64,000 nt of DNA from Paenibacillus lycopersici (lineage in GTDB: Bacteria; Bacillota; Bacilli; Paenibacillales; Paenibacillaceae): NCBI RefSeq assembly GCF_010119935.1, contig NZ_CP048209.1:5616001-5680000 (forward strand), given 5' to 3'. Numbering within the stretch: the first letter of the stretch is position 1; each line of letters opens with the position of its first letter. Positions 1 to 8,439 of the stretch are shown in pieces. The notes under the pieces were generated by a model. That model had not been told where the DNA came from. It was given only the letters and a program-made list of their open reading frames with translations, and did no database searches. A program made the position numbers and the translations under genes.

Positions 1-108
1 CAGATGAGGGGTTTCGTAAAAGGTGCTGCCATAGCAGCCCAAGTCCTTCCAGCCTAAATCGTCGATTAATATGAACAGTACATTCGGTTTCTTCTTCGCA
101 TGACTCAC
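1..108 (-). CDS. Sulfatase, N-terminal fragment (cut by window edge)
   Basis: The 36 visible codons read from a GTG start into a typical sulfatase/alkaline phosphatase-superfamily N-terminus: PNVLFILIDDLG, then a CYGS turn and YETPHL. The DD pair normally binds the active-site metal. A GGAGGAGGTGG ribosome site precedes the GTG. The C-x-P/A-x-R site that becomes formylglycine lies outside the window, so catalytic class and substrate cannot be judged. It is the last visible gene of the run that starts with the Lpl-type transporter and follows the TauD-type dioxygenase by 69 bp, which suggests release of sulfate from an imported sulfated compound (inference). Confidence 0.8.
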   Translation of the reverse strand, partial: MSHAKKKPNVLFILIDDLGWKDLGCYGSTFYETPHL

Positions 109-146
109 CTGTTCCACCTCCTCCTTCGATCCATCATCGTGAAGAA

Positions 147-167
147 AGCCCGCGTACGCCGCGGGCT
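147..167 (-). terminator. GC-rich hairpin between dioxygenase and sulfatase genes
   Basis: AGCCCGCG pairs perfectly with CGCGGGCT around a 5-base loop. On the minus strand the stem is followed by TTTCTTC. It sits between the dioxygenase stop and the sulfatase start, so it may partly terminate transcription or protect an mRNA end inside the operon. Confidence 0.5.
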
Positions 168-177
168 CCTCCCTTTC

Positions 178-1104
178 TTAATAAGGCCGTTCACCCACGA
201 TAGCCACTCGCTCCGCAACGCGGCGGTTCGGATAATAGTCCGAATTCGCGTAATGCTGCGTGGCGCGATTATCCCAGAAGGCGATGGAGTTCGCTTCCCA
301 GCGGAAGCGGACCTGGAACTCGGGCAGCTGCGAATGGCGGAACAGATACGAGAGCAGCGTTTCGCTTTCCTCTTGCTCCAGACCGACGATCCGGATAGTA
401 AAGTTCGGGTTGACGTACAGCGTTTTTCGCCCGGTTTCCGGGTGGGTGCGCACGACCGGATGCTCGGCCGCCGGAAACTCCTCCTGGCGAATCCGTAATT
501 CCTCGGGCGAAAGCCGCACGCCGAAAACATGGGTAAAATCGTGAATCGCCGTCAGTCCGTCGATTCTCTCCCTGATCTCCTCGGGCAGGTTGTCGTAAGC
601 CGCCGCCTGATCCGACCATAATGTATCCCCGCCTAGAAGCGGCGCCTCCGTAACGCGCAGGATCGCTCCGAGCGCAGGCGTCAACCGCCAGCTGACGTCC
701 GAGTGCCAGTTGTTCTCGTATCCGGCTTTCTTATCGTCCTTGGCGAAACGAACGACTTCATCCGATGCTCCTTGAGGCAGGAAAGGATGGGTCTCCAGCT
801 CTCCCCAGAGTCGGGCGAACGCCTGCTGCTGCTCGCTCGTAATGTCCTGATCGCGGAAGAAAATCACCTTCCACTCAAGCAGCGCGCGGTTCAACTCCAG
901 CTGAAGCTCCGGCGTTACGGGATTGCGCAGGTCGACGCCTTCGATTTCCGCGCCGATCAGAGGGCCGTAAGGCTTAACGCGGAACAGCGTGTACGGCTGT
1001 TCGCCCGCTTCTTCAGGCAGACGGCGGATAATGCGAGGACCGCCTTTAATGCCGCGGTCGGGAATTTGACGGGGACGTTCTTCGGATGCAATCGTATTAG
1101 CCAT
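178..1104 (-). CDS. TauD/TfdA-family Fe(II)/2-oxoglutarate dioxygenase
   Basis: The 308-residue protein has the length and order of the TauD/TfdA family, which hydroxylates taurine, alkyl sulfates, 2,4-D or related compounds using Fe(II), O2 and 2-oxoglutarate. Visible features are the YGPLIGAEIEGVDL N-terminal core, the iron-binding H-x-D in NNWHSDVSW, the distal histidine in RATQHYA and the arginine-rich end RRVAERV that binds 2-oxoglutarate. About 35 residues precede the usual family start. A GAGGAG site precedes the ATG. Its position between the transporter genes and a sulfatase favours an organosulfur or sulfate-ester substrate, as for AtsK-type enzymes, but the substrate is inferred from context only. 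Confidence 0.85.
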   Translation of the reverse strand: MANTIASEERPRQIPDRGIKGGPRIIRRLPEEAGEQPYTLFRVKPYGPLIGAEIEGVDLRNPVTPELQLELNRALLEWKVIFFRDQDITSEQQQAFARLWGELETHPFLPQGASDEVVRFAKDDKKAGYENNWHSDVSWRLTPALGAILRVTEAPLLGGDTLWSDQAAAYDNLPEEIRERIDGLTAIHDFTHVFGVRLSPEELRIRQEEFPAAEHPVVRTHPETGRKTLYVNPNFTIRIVGLEQEESETLLSYLFRHSQLPEFQVRFRWEANSIAFWDNRATQHYANSDYYPNRRVAERVAIVGERPY

Positions 1105-1140
1105 TAGGCATTCTCCTCGCTAATCAATATTGAATAGATG

Positions 1141-2718
1141 TTACTTGCTCGCGTTTTGTTTCTGGTACTCTTCGTTGACCGACTTCAATATTTCATCGCC
1201 GCCTGCTTTTCGCCACTTTTTGCCAAGCTCCTCGATGCCCTTGTCGACGTCAATCTTGCCGCTGATCAGATCCACGAAATATTGGTTATACACTTCATTG
1301 ACGTTTTTGCCCTGTTCGATCTCTACATCGGTCCTACGGGTAATGAGACTCGGCACGAAGTATTGGGAAGCGACTTTAACTGAATCCCTGGCGCGATCTA
1401 TATTGGGCTCCGTTTGCGGCAAATAGTTCTCGTCGATCGGCCAAGACACGTTCCCCCATGCAAGCGGATGAGCCCAACCGTTATCCGCAAATCCGTCTTT
1501 CGCGCGCTCAGCCTCGTTGTAAGTAATTTTATCTCCCTGTTTCGTGTAGTGAATGCCTTCGATGCCGAGCTCCAGCAGGTCGCGGCCTTCCTTGGACAGC
1601 ATGAATTCGATGAACTCCGCCGCTTTTTCGGGATTTTTCGCCTTATTGGTGACTGCCGTAAACAACGCCGTTTTCGGAACGGTAGCCATCCCTTGCTTGC
1701 CGTCCGGTCCAGCTGGCGGCGGCGCATATCCGAGCACGCCATCCGGATTGACCTGCTGCAGACTGCCTTCAATACGGCTGACGTGGCGGAATAATGGACC
1801 ATCCATGAAACCCGCTTTGCCTTGGAAAAACTTTTGCTCCTTCGCCGGACGGTCGTACACGACAAATTCAGGATCGATCAGCTTCTCGGCATACCATTTG
1901 CGCAGCTCCTCGATGCCTTTCTTAAAGGCCGGATGCTCGAAACGAGGGATAACCTCGCCTTTGTCATTGAGTTCATAATCCGAGTAAGGAAGACCGTAAG
2001 CATACAGTACAAAATCGAATCCTGTCAGGAGATCGCCGTCACCCGGCTTGTTCGTGACATAGCCGAAGGTGTCAGCCTTGCCGTTGCCGTCCGGATCCTT
2101 CTCCACGACGGCTTTCAGCGCAGCTTCGAATTCATCCAATGTTTTCGGATGCTGGAGACCCAGCTTATCCAGCCAATCTTGGCGGAATTGAACGGTGTAA
2201 TTCGACCGTTCTGCGCCGCTCACGAACGGGTAGCCGTAATAGTTGCCGTCTACCGCCGTCCACTGCAGACCGTTATCGAGCTTGGCTTTAATCGTAGGGA
2301 GCTTGTCGAAATAATCGTTGAGCGGAACCAGAATGCCATCCTTAATCCACTGAGAAACCGATGAGGAAGGATACTGCGTCGTCACGACGTCAGGAATATC
2401 GCCGCTTGCAATAGCCACGTTAATCTTGTCGTACGAAGATTCCGGCGCGATCTTGACCGTCAGCTTGATGTTCAGCCGCTTGTCGATCTCGGCGATAATG
2501 CGGTCATTGGGCACCAACGGCTTCGCGCCTACGTCTCCCGTGGTCAAATATACGATCTCCGTCGGTTTTTCGGAGCTTGTATCGGATGCGCTTGAACCAG
2601 ATGCGCTGCTGCTATCGGCTGCATTCTCTTTATTCGAGCAGCCTCCCGTTACGATCAAGGCTGCCGCCGCTGCGCCAATCACCCATTTTTGCAGCTTCTT
2701 CCCTTTCCTATGTTCCAT
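1141..2718 (-). CDS. Extracellular solute-binding lipoprotein, LplA type
   Basis: The 525-residue protein starts with a lysine-rich signal peptide and an IVTGGC lipobox (Cys about 27) followed by a Ser/Ala-rich linker, as in lipid-anchored binding proteins. The body matches the large LplA/YtcQ-type family 1 solute-binding proteins of Paenibacillus (IASGDIPDVVTTQYP, WTAVDGNYYGYPF, FLGGK-like repeats, EFIEFMLSKEGRDLLELGIEG). These usually bind oligosaccharides. It lies just downstream of the two matching permease genes (37 bp after lplC-type), with an AGGAGGAAGAG site. No ATPase gene is present; such systems typically use a shared MsmX-type ATPase encoded elsewhere. Confidence 0.9.
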   Translation of the reverse strand: MEHRKGKKLQKWVIGAAAAALIVTGGCSNKENAADSSSASGSSASDTSSEKPTEIVYLTTGDVGAKPLVPNDRIIAEIDKRLNIKLTVKIAPESSYDKINVAIASGDIPDVVTTQYPSSSVSQWIKDGILVPLNDYFDKLPTIKAKLDNGLQWTAVDGNYYGYPFVSGAERSNYTVQFRQDWLDKLGLQHPKTLDEFEAALKAVVEKDPDGNGKADTFGYVTNKPGDGDLLTGFDFVLYAYGLPYSDYELNDKGEVIPRFEHPAFKKGIEELRKWYAEKLIDPEFVVYDRPAKEQKFFQGKAGFMDGPLFRHVSRIEGSLQQVNPDGVLGYAPPPAGPDGKQGMATVPKTALFTAVTNKAKNPEKAAEFIEFMLSKEGRDLLELGIEGIHYTKQGDKITYNEAERAKDGFADNGWAHPLAWGNVSWPIDENYLPQTEPNIDRARDSVKVASQYFVPSLITRRTDVEIEQGKNVNEVYNQYFVDLISGKIDVDKGIEELGKKWRKAGGDEILKSVNEEYQKQNASK

Positions 2719-2755
2719 GTTCTCTTCCTCCTGATTTTTATTTATAGTTAAGGAA

Positions 2756-3622
2756 TTACTCCTTGACCCCGCCGATCAATACCCCATTGTGAAAATACTT
2801 CTGGAAAAACGGATAAATAATCATGATCGGAATGGTAGCCGCCATCACCGTCGCCATCTTGATGGACGGTCCCAGAAGAAACAGACTGCCGCCGCCTCCC
2901 GAGTACGTGGACTCGTTCTCGAACAGCATGCTTCGCAAGAACAGCTGCAAGGGCCAATGCTCTTTGTCGCTGATGAAGAAAATCGCGTTGAAGAAATCGT
3001 TCCACCGGGTAACGGCATAAAAGAGCGTGATGGTGGAAATGGCCGGCATGGACAAAGGGATCGCGATTCTGTACAGGATGCCCACGTCATTGCAGCCGTC
3101 GATCCGTGCCGCTTCGACCAACCCTTCCGGCAATGCAAAGAAGAAGTTTCGCATAATGATCAGGTTATACGTATTGAGCGCGCTCGGGATGATCAGCGCC
3201 CATACCGAGTTCATCAGACCGAGGCTTTTCACAATGAGATACGTCGGGATAATCCCTCCGCTGAACATCATCGTGAATACGAAGAGAAACATAAACACGC
3301 GATTTCCCTTCAGTCCCGGTCTGGAAAGCACGTAGGCAGCCATGATCGTGAGCAGCATACTCAGCGCCGTGCCCACGACGGTGACGAACAGCGTCACGCC
3401 GTAGGAGCGCCAAAGCTCTTTCATCGAGAACAAGTAGTTATAGGCGCTGAAGGTGATCGCTTTGGGGAACAGATGGATGCTCGAACCTAGATACTCGTCA
3501 AGCGGAATGATCGAGACAACGAGCGTATCCCAGAATGGATAAACCGTAACGATAGCGACGACCGCCAGGAAGATGACATTGAACGAGTCGAACAGCTTCC
3601 CTGCCCTGCTAGTGTAGTGCAT
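2756..3622 (-). CDS. ABC sugar transporter permease, LplC/YtcP type
   Basis: The 288-residue protein has six predicted membrane segments and the binding-protein-dependent permease loop EAARIDGCNDVGILYRIAIPLSMPA, the EAA motif that contacts the ATPase. The ending in VLIGGVKE is characteristic of LplC-type carbohydrate permeases. An AGGAGGGAGACA site precedes the ATG. It pairs with the LplB-type permease upstream; the 245-bp gap between them holds the 73-bp tandem repeat, which is unusual for two subunits made in equal amounts. Confidence 0.9.
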   Translation of the reverse strand: MHYTSRAGKLFDSFNVIFLAVVAIVTVYPFWDTLVVSIIPLDEYLGSSIHLFPKAITFSAYNYLFSMKELWRSYGVTLFVTVVGTALSMLLTIMAAYVLSRPGLKGNRVFMFLFVFTMMFSGGIIPTYLIVKSLGLMNSVWALIIPSALNTYNLIIMRNFFFALPEGLVEAARIDGCNDVGILYRIAIPLSMPAISTITLFYAVTRWNDFFNAIFFISDKEHWPLQLFLRSMLFENESTYSGGGGSLFLLGPSIKMATVMAATIPIMIIYPFFQKYFHNGVLIGGVKE

Positions 3623-3635
3623 TGTCTCCCTCCTA

Positions 3636-3865
3636 AAGTTTTACGAGCGAAGCTCGCAGCCGGATTGTACCGGCAAGTATAGTAAAACTACTTCGGAAGC
3701 ATATGCTTAAGTTTTACGAGCGAAACCCGCAGCCGGATTGTACCGGCAAGTATAGTAAAACTACTTCGGAAGCATATGCTTAAGTTTTACGAGCGAAGCC
3801 CGCAGCCGTTTGTACCGGCAAGTATAGTAAAACTACTTCGGAAGCATATGCTTAAGTTTTACCTG
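3636..3865 (-). repeat. Three tandem 73/73/72-bp structured repeats plus partial fourth
   Basis: Units start at 3636, 3709 and 3782, and a partial fourth at 3854. Each unit contains AGTTTTAC pairing with GTAAAACT as an outer stem, a GCCGG/CCGGC hairpin, a GAGC/GCTC hairpin and a perfect 12-bp palindrome AAGCATATGCTT. In the third copy a base is lost, yet GCCG/CGGC pairing remains. The array lies between the two permease genes of the operon, so it would be transcribed with them. Confidence 0.9.
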
Positions 3866-3867
3866 CT

Positions 3868-4842
3868 TCAGTAGACGCCGTTCTCTCCCATCTTCCGGGA
3901 AAGCCAATTCGCGATGACAAGCAGCCCGAAATTGATCAGGGATTTAAATAATCCCACCGCCGCCGCGAGGCTGAACCTCCCATCCGTCAAGCCGATCCGA
4001 TACACATACGTGTCGATAATATCCGATACCCGGTATACGGCCGGATTATAGAGCACGAAGATTTGCTCGAAGCCCGCTTCCATGATCCCGCCCAGCCGAA
4101 GAATAAGTACGAGCATGATCGTGCTCCGAATGAGCGGGAGCGTTAAATACAGCAGCCGTTGAAAACGGTTGGCTCCATCAAGGACAGCCGCTTCGTAGAG
4201 ATGCGGGCTTATTCCGGCCAAAGCCGCCATGTAGATGATGGTGTTCCAGCCAAACTCCTTCCAGATCATCGAGAAGACGAGCGTGCTGCGGAAATACGTT
4301 TCATTGCTCAGAAATCCGATCGGCGTGCCTCCAAACAGCTTGATGATATTGTTCACTACACCGCTGTCGGTCGAGAGTAAATTGATCAGAATGCCTCCCA
4401 GAATGACCCAGGAGATAAAATGCGGCAGGTATATCACCGTTTGGACCGACTTCTTAAACGCCCTGGATCTCACTTCATTTAGGAGCAGGGCAGCAATGAT
4501 CGGGGCCGGAAACCCGAACGTAAGCCGGTACAACGAGATAATGACGGTATTCTTGATGACCTGCCAAAATTTATCCTGCGAGAACAAGTAATCAAACTGC
4601 TTAAAGCCTGCCCAATCGCTGCCCAGAATGCCTTTCGTAATGCTGAAATCCTTGAAGGCCACGATCGCACCGTACATCGGAATGTAGTGGAAAATCAGAT
4701 AGTAAACCAGCGCCGGCGTCAGCATGAGATAGAGATAGCGATTGAACCAGATGTACCGGAGAAGATTTGATTTGCTGCGCAGGCGCTTCCGAGTCCGAAG
4801 GCCAGCCTCGATTCGCGCGGTCTCGCTTTCAACGTATGACAT
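3868..4842 (-). CDS. ABC sugar transporter permease, LplB/YteP type
   Basis: The 324-residue protein carries an arginine-rich N-terminus, then LTPALVYYLIFHYIPMYG, a hallmark of LplB-type permeases, six predicted membrane segments, and the EAA loop YEAAVLDGANRFQRLLYLTLP. It is the first transporter gene of the operon. The AGGAAGGGAG site lies immediately after the T-rich tail of a strong hairpin, so ribosome access and transcription may both depend on that leader. It should act with the LplC-type permease and LplA-type lipoprotein downstream to import an oligosaccharide or similar solute. Confidence 0.9.
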   Translation of the reverse strand: MSYVESETARIEAGLRTRKRLRSKSNLLRYIWFNRYLYLMLTPALVYYLIFHYIPMYGAIVAFKDFSITKGILGSDWAGFKQFDYLFSQDKFWQVIKNTVIISLYRLTFGFPAPIIAALLLNEVRSRAFKKSVQTVIYLPHFISWVILGGILINLLSTDSGVVNNIIKLFGGTPIGFLSNETYFRSTLVFSMIWKEFGWNTIIYMAALAGISPHLYEAAVLDGANRFQRLLYLTLPLIRSTIMLVLILRLGGIMEAGFEQIFVLYNPAVYRVSDIIDTYVYRIGLTDGRFSLAAAVGLFKSLINFGLLVIANWLSRKMGENGVY

Positions 4843-4860
4843 CTAGCAGACTCCCTTCCT

Positions 4861-4902
4861 ATAAAATAAAAAGACACAACATAAGGGGGTCATGTTGTGT
4901 CT
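4861..4902 (-). terminator. Leader terminator/attenuator just upstream of the lplB-type gene
   Basis: On the minus strand AGACACAACAT pairs with ATGTTGTGTCT across a loop containing ACCCCC, followed by TTTTTATTTT. It ends about 19 bases before the permease start codon. A terminator at this position within a 5' leader is the classic layout of an attenuator. The loop shares a 14-base motif with 5653-5666. Confidence 0.75.
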
Positions 4903-5003
4903 CCGGATTACCAGTCGACGATATATTCAGTTCATCTCATACTCGCCGGGCTTCCCCCGCAGCCTTAGCTAGAACCTCTGGTAGACCAGGCGGTTACCTA
5001 TAC

Positions 5004-5042
5004 AAAAAAGGAGACGCAGCACCGCTGGGGGCACTGGTCTCC
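5004..5042 (-). terminator. Terminator downstream of the 126-aa gene
   Basis: GGAGAC pairs with GTCTCC around an imperfect inner stem (CAGTGCC with GGTGCTG), followed on the minus strand by TTTTTT. It lies about 150 bp after the 126-residue gene and about 100 bp before the second hairpin. The 100 bases between the two hairpins hold no gene. Confidence 0.7.
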
Positions 5043-5191
5043 GGTTGTCCGGTAGATAGTTTATTATTCCGATTTATTTACTTGGTTAATATGAGATTGA
5101 TACTAACATACGAGTCGCTAGGCGTCAACCATTTTTTAGGCGACTATTGCTCTTCTTACAATCGCCATCAGGAAAGTTTATGCTGCGCCTC

Positions 5192-5572
5192 TCAAGGCTC
5201 ATAAGGCTGCCCCCCAACGTAAATATCAATAGCCCCAGCCGGCCGGATCGGTTCCTGCTTCACATACAAGTATCGATTCTTCTTGAAGAAAACGTAGTAA
5301 AGCATCGTGAATGGATGAAAGTAATCGAGCCCTCCGAGCCGGCAGCCGGATTGAAACAGAAGCTTCTCCCCATCGGCGATCGTAAAAGATAACCGGTTGC
5401 TCCCGCACCAGTCGATGTTCAGCTCCAGCTCGTATTCGCCTGGTTCTAGTTCGATCCGCACCCTCTCTCCGTCTTTGATTGCCCCTGCCCTAGCATCGTT
5501 CAATAGAATCCTATACTCCCGGATCCGATTCACCCATTGAGATTTCCTCACGATTTCGATGGAAGCGGTCAT
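5192..5572 (-). CDS. Small protein of unknown function, predicted beta-sandwich
   Basis: The 126-residue product has no signal peptide or membrane segment. Alternating short strands (VRIELEPGEYELELNIDW, LSFTIADGEKLLFQSG) and the phrase ARAGAIKDGERV look like a small beta-sandwich domain, similar in style to carbohydrate-binding or PEGA-like folds, but no family is recognised. A GGGAGGGATTAA site precedes the ATG. Hairpins with T-tails lie both upstream (5601-5637) and downstream (5004-5042), so it may be a single-gene unit with its own attenuator rather than part of the transporter operon. Confidence 0.7.
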   Translation of the reverse strand: MTASIEIVRKSQWVNRIREYRILLNDARAGAIKDGERVRIELEPGEYELELNIDWCGSNRLSFTIADGEKLLFQSGCRLGGLDYFHPFTMLYYVFFKKNRYLYVKQEPIRPAGAIDIYVGGQPYEP

Positions 5573-5600
5573 TTAATCCCTCCCGTACTTACCCCGTTTC

Positions 5601-5637
5601 TAATAAAAAGAGACCTACAGCAGCTCGCTGTAGGTCT
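5601..5637 (-). terminator. Terminator or attenuator upstream of the 126-aa gene
   Basis: AGACCTACAGC pairs perfectly with GCTGTAGGTCT, followed on the minus strand by CTTTTTATTAG. It is 29 bp upstream of the next start codon. It could end the peptidase transcript or attenuate the small gene. The motif AACATGACCCCCTT lies just upstream on the minus strand. Confidence 0.8.
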
Positions 5638-5774
5638 AAGATATATTTAATAAAGGGGGTCATGTTTAATTATAAACGCGCTACATTAAGTTGAGATAAA
5701 GATCGGATTTCATTCGTGTTACATTTTAGGAACTATCGTTCCCGTCTATTGAAACTCTTCGCTCTACAACTAAA

Positions 5775-7619
5775 TTATGCGCTAGCTCCGCCCAAGTGCC
5801 TTGCGAGAAATCGCTCGGCCGCTTCATAGAACCTCAGTCGGTTCTCGGGTTTGGCGAAACCGTGGCCTTCGTCCGGGAAGAGCAAATACTCATGCTCCAA
5901 TCCCCTCGTTCTGAGCGCGTCGACGATCTGCTCGGATTCGCTTTGCTTCACTCGCGGGTCATTGGCGCCTTGGGCGATCAGCAGCGGAATTTGGATCTTA
6001 TCGATTAGATACAACGGAGACCGGGATTGGAGAAACGCTTCCTCTAGATCGGGGTTTCCCACCCTTTTGTGAAGAATAGCAAGCATCGGCGCCCAGTACG
6101 GCGGAATGGAGCGGATAAACGTGACCAAGTTGCTTGGACCGACCACGTCCACTGCGCAGCAGAAAAGTTCCGGCGTGAAGGTCGCGCCAACCAGCGCCGC
6201 GTATCCGCCATAAGAAGCCCCGTAGATGGCCACGCGATCTGGATTCGCATATCCCATCTGTACGGCCCATTCGACGGCATCGACGAGATCATTATGCATG
6301 GCGCCTGCCCATTCCTAATTACCTGCGTTGAGAAAGTCTTTACCGTATCCCGTCGAGCCCCTGAAATTGACCGAAAGGCAAGCGTAGCCTCGGTTGGCCA
6401 GCCACTGATGCTCCGAATGGAAACCCCAGCGATCCCTCCCCCACGGTCCGCCGTGCACGTTCAGGACCATCGGCACGCCCTCGCGCTGTCTCGGCGGGAA
6501 CGTGATGTAGCCGTGAATCGTTAGTCCGTCGCGCGATGTAAAGGATAGCGGCTCCATTGGCGCCAGTTCGAATTCCGCCAGGACCGGATCGGTATGAAAC
6601 AGGAACGATCCTGTACGGGACTGCCTGTCGTAGATGTAGCAGATGGACGACTCCTTGTCGGACTGAAATGTGATGAGCCATTTCCGGTCTTCAAGATCCC
6701 GGCTGCTGATCTGGAAATCTCCATCATGCAGGCTGCGAATCGCTGCAAAATCCGCTTCAACCTCCGCATCCAGCACGGTCCATTGTTTGCGCTCCCTGAA
6801 AAACGCAACCGCCAGAACTTCGTATGTATCGAGATCGAGCATTACTTCTCCAACGTCATAGTGCGAGTCCTCCGCTAGTACGCGATATGAACCATCTTGC
6901 GTGTTCATGCGTACCAAACGGCCCGAGTTCGTATTTCTCGAGTCGATGACGAACAGCTCTGTGCCGTCTTTGGCGAAGCCAATGGGTCCGCTTGACAGCA
7001 CGTCCTCGCTGTCCCAAGTCACGATTGTTCTCCACTCGGAGCTCTCGTCATCACGGACCAACAGATCCATTCCGCCTTCGGGCGTGGCGGCACCTGCCCC
7101 CCGCACGTTCAGATCGGCGTCTACCACCCAGCCGAGGATGTTGCCGGGGTTCTTGGCGACAAGCGATAATTCTCCAGTTGAGATCGTAAGACGATAGACG
7201 TCGTGCGCGGCTTCGTTTTCCTTATTTAGCGCGACGATGAGCTCGTCGGGATGCTTCTTGCTGGTATGAAGGACATGCGCCTGCACGTTCTCGAACGGCG
7301 TCAGATCCACTATTTCTCTGCTGGCCAGATTGACGGAATAGAGCCGCCAATTCTCATTGCCTCCGGCATCTTGCAGGTAGAGGATATGCTTGCTGTCATA
7401 ACCCCAGAAATACCAACGAATGCCTCGGTCACGGTCGTGGGTAACGGGCTCTCGCGTATGCCCCCCGATATGCCCGATCCAGATGTTTTGAACGCCTTCA
7501 TCCGGAGCCAGATACGAAATGTACACGCCGTCCGGAGATAGCTCGGTTTGCGTTTTGTCCGGATTGCCGAAAAGGACCTCTCTCGGGATTAACCGGACTG
7601 CCGATGCGGAATCGTTCAT
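5775..7619 (-). pseudogene. S9-family prolyl oligopeptidase/acylaminoacyl-peptidase, interrupted by in-frame TAG
   Basis: The first 434 codons encode a beta-propeller-like N-terminal part ending NFRGSTGYGKDFLNAGN, then TAG at 6317-6315. The same frame continues EWAGAMHNDLVDAVEW through the catalytic domain: nucleophile GASYGGYAAL, aspartate in GANDPRVKQ and histidine in DEGHGF. The complete reading frame is 614 codons, normal for this family, so only one codon is wrong (AAG or CAG to TAG would explain it). The start ATG follows AAAGGAGAAGG. A catalytic-domain-only product could start at 6299. Possible causes are a recent nonsense mutation, a strain variant or a sequencing error. Confidence 0.88.
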
Positions 7620-7703
7620 GAATACCTTCTCCTTTAGAGTTAATTCATTAGCGATAATTAGTTCTCATCCGGTAGGAACCCTGGTGCCTTGCCTTCCTCA
7701 GAT

Positions 7704-8126
7704 TTACTTTCTTACAATGCTGTAAGCAACCGTCCCGCGATTATTTTTCTCTTGTGGTTCATCCCACTCGATATTCACCACAATCTCCTTCTCATGCTTG
7801 GGTACGAGATTTGCAGTTGAACCAAATGACGAGCTTCCTGGTTCTGTTAGCGTGGCCGTCCCCTTAACGCTACCGTAATTATATGTAATATTGGTAATAG
7901 GCTTGGTGCCGACATACTGTATGAACAAATCATAATTCCACTTATTCGTAGTCTTATTCAGATAAGGATCTAAGTCGACTTTCCAATCCGTTACATTCTC
8001 TTCCGATTCCAAGGAAAACGTTACTTTTCGGGACATTTCGTCATGGATTCGGCTGGTTTTAAAATAAACAATAATGGCGATTATGAAAAGAACGCCAAGG
8101 AGTACGATTAAACTATTTTTTTTCAA
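7704..8126 (-). CDS. Membrane-anchored small protein of unknown function
   Basis: From a TTG start with a GAAAGGGAAAGGGA site the product is 140 residues. It begins KKNSLIVLLGVLFIIAIIVYF, one N-terminal membrane anchor, and continues as an extracytoplasmic beta-rich domain (VTFSLESEENVTDWKVDL, NKWNYDLFIQYVG, KEIVVNIEWDEP). A longer frame from GTG at 8159 exists, but its ribosome site would overlap the start. No family recognised. The next gene upstream also encodes a tiny membrane protein, so the two may work together. Confidence 0.7.
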   Translation of the reverse strand: MKKNSLIVLLGVLFIIAIIVYFKTSRIHDEMSRKVTFSLESEENVTDWKVDLDPYLNKTTNKWNYDLFIQYVGTKPITNITYNYGSVKGTATLTEPGSSSFGSTANLVPKHEKEIVVNIEWDEPQEKNNRGTVAYSIVRK

Positions 8127-8178
8127 TTCCCTTTCCCTTTCATTACCAGGAGAGTCCACACCTCATCGCATCATCCAA

Positions 8179-8358
8179 TCAAAGCGGGCCTCTGGTGTTC
8201 TTTTCGATATAAATATCTAAGGCTTTAATTCCGCGAATTAGACATTTAATTAGCAGGTAAAGGCAATATAGACCAAGCAAGATAAATAAGCCATAAACGA
8301 CGAACATGATTTGGGCATAAACTGAAAATAAAGAAACACCGCTACTGGAAATATTCAT
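8179..8358 (-). CDS. 59-residue membrane protein
   Basis: ATG at 8358 follows AAGGGAGGAACGATT, a strong ribosome site, and is preferred over the longer frame. The product has one long hydrophobic stretch, roughly residues 15-40 (VVYGLFILLGLYCLYLLI), then a basic/amphipathic tail KCLIRGIKALDIYIEKN. It lies 52 bp from the anchored 140-residue protein and probably shares its transcript. Function unknown. Confidence 0.7.
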   Translation of the reverse strand: MNISSSGVSLFSVYAQIMFVVYGLFILLGLYCLYLLIKCLIRGIKALDIYIEKNTRGPL

Positions 8359-8439
8359 AATCGTTCCTCCCTTGATAGAGATTTTCGTACTCCTCGACAA
8401 GCTACAATCGGGTTCAACGTTCTCTCCTTTTAATCGCAT

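Noticed and set aside
3636..3865. CRISPR array
   Set aside because: Units are directly adjacent at 73 bp with no unique spacers, and no cas genes are present.
4903..5003. Known riboswitch class in the leader of the transporter operon
   Set aside because: I compared the 100 bases between the hairpins with remembered cores of TPP, SAM, lysine, purine, c-di-GMP, guanidine, T-box and others; none fits.
6315..6317. Pyrrolysine or selenocysteine insertion at the TAG
   Set aside because: The position is a loop residue (usually Lys/Arg) before EWAG, no insertion element is seen, and nothing in the window supports a recoding system.
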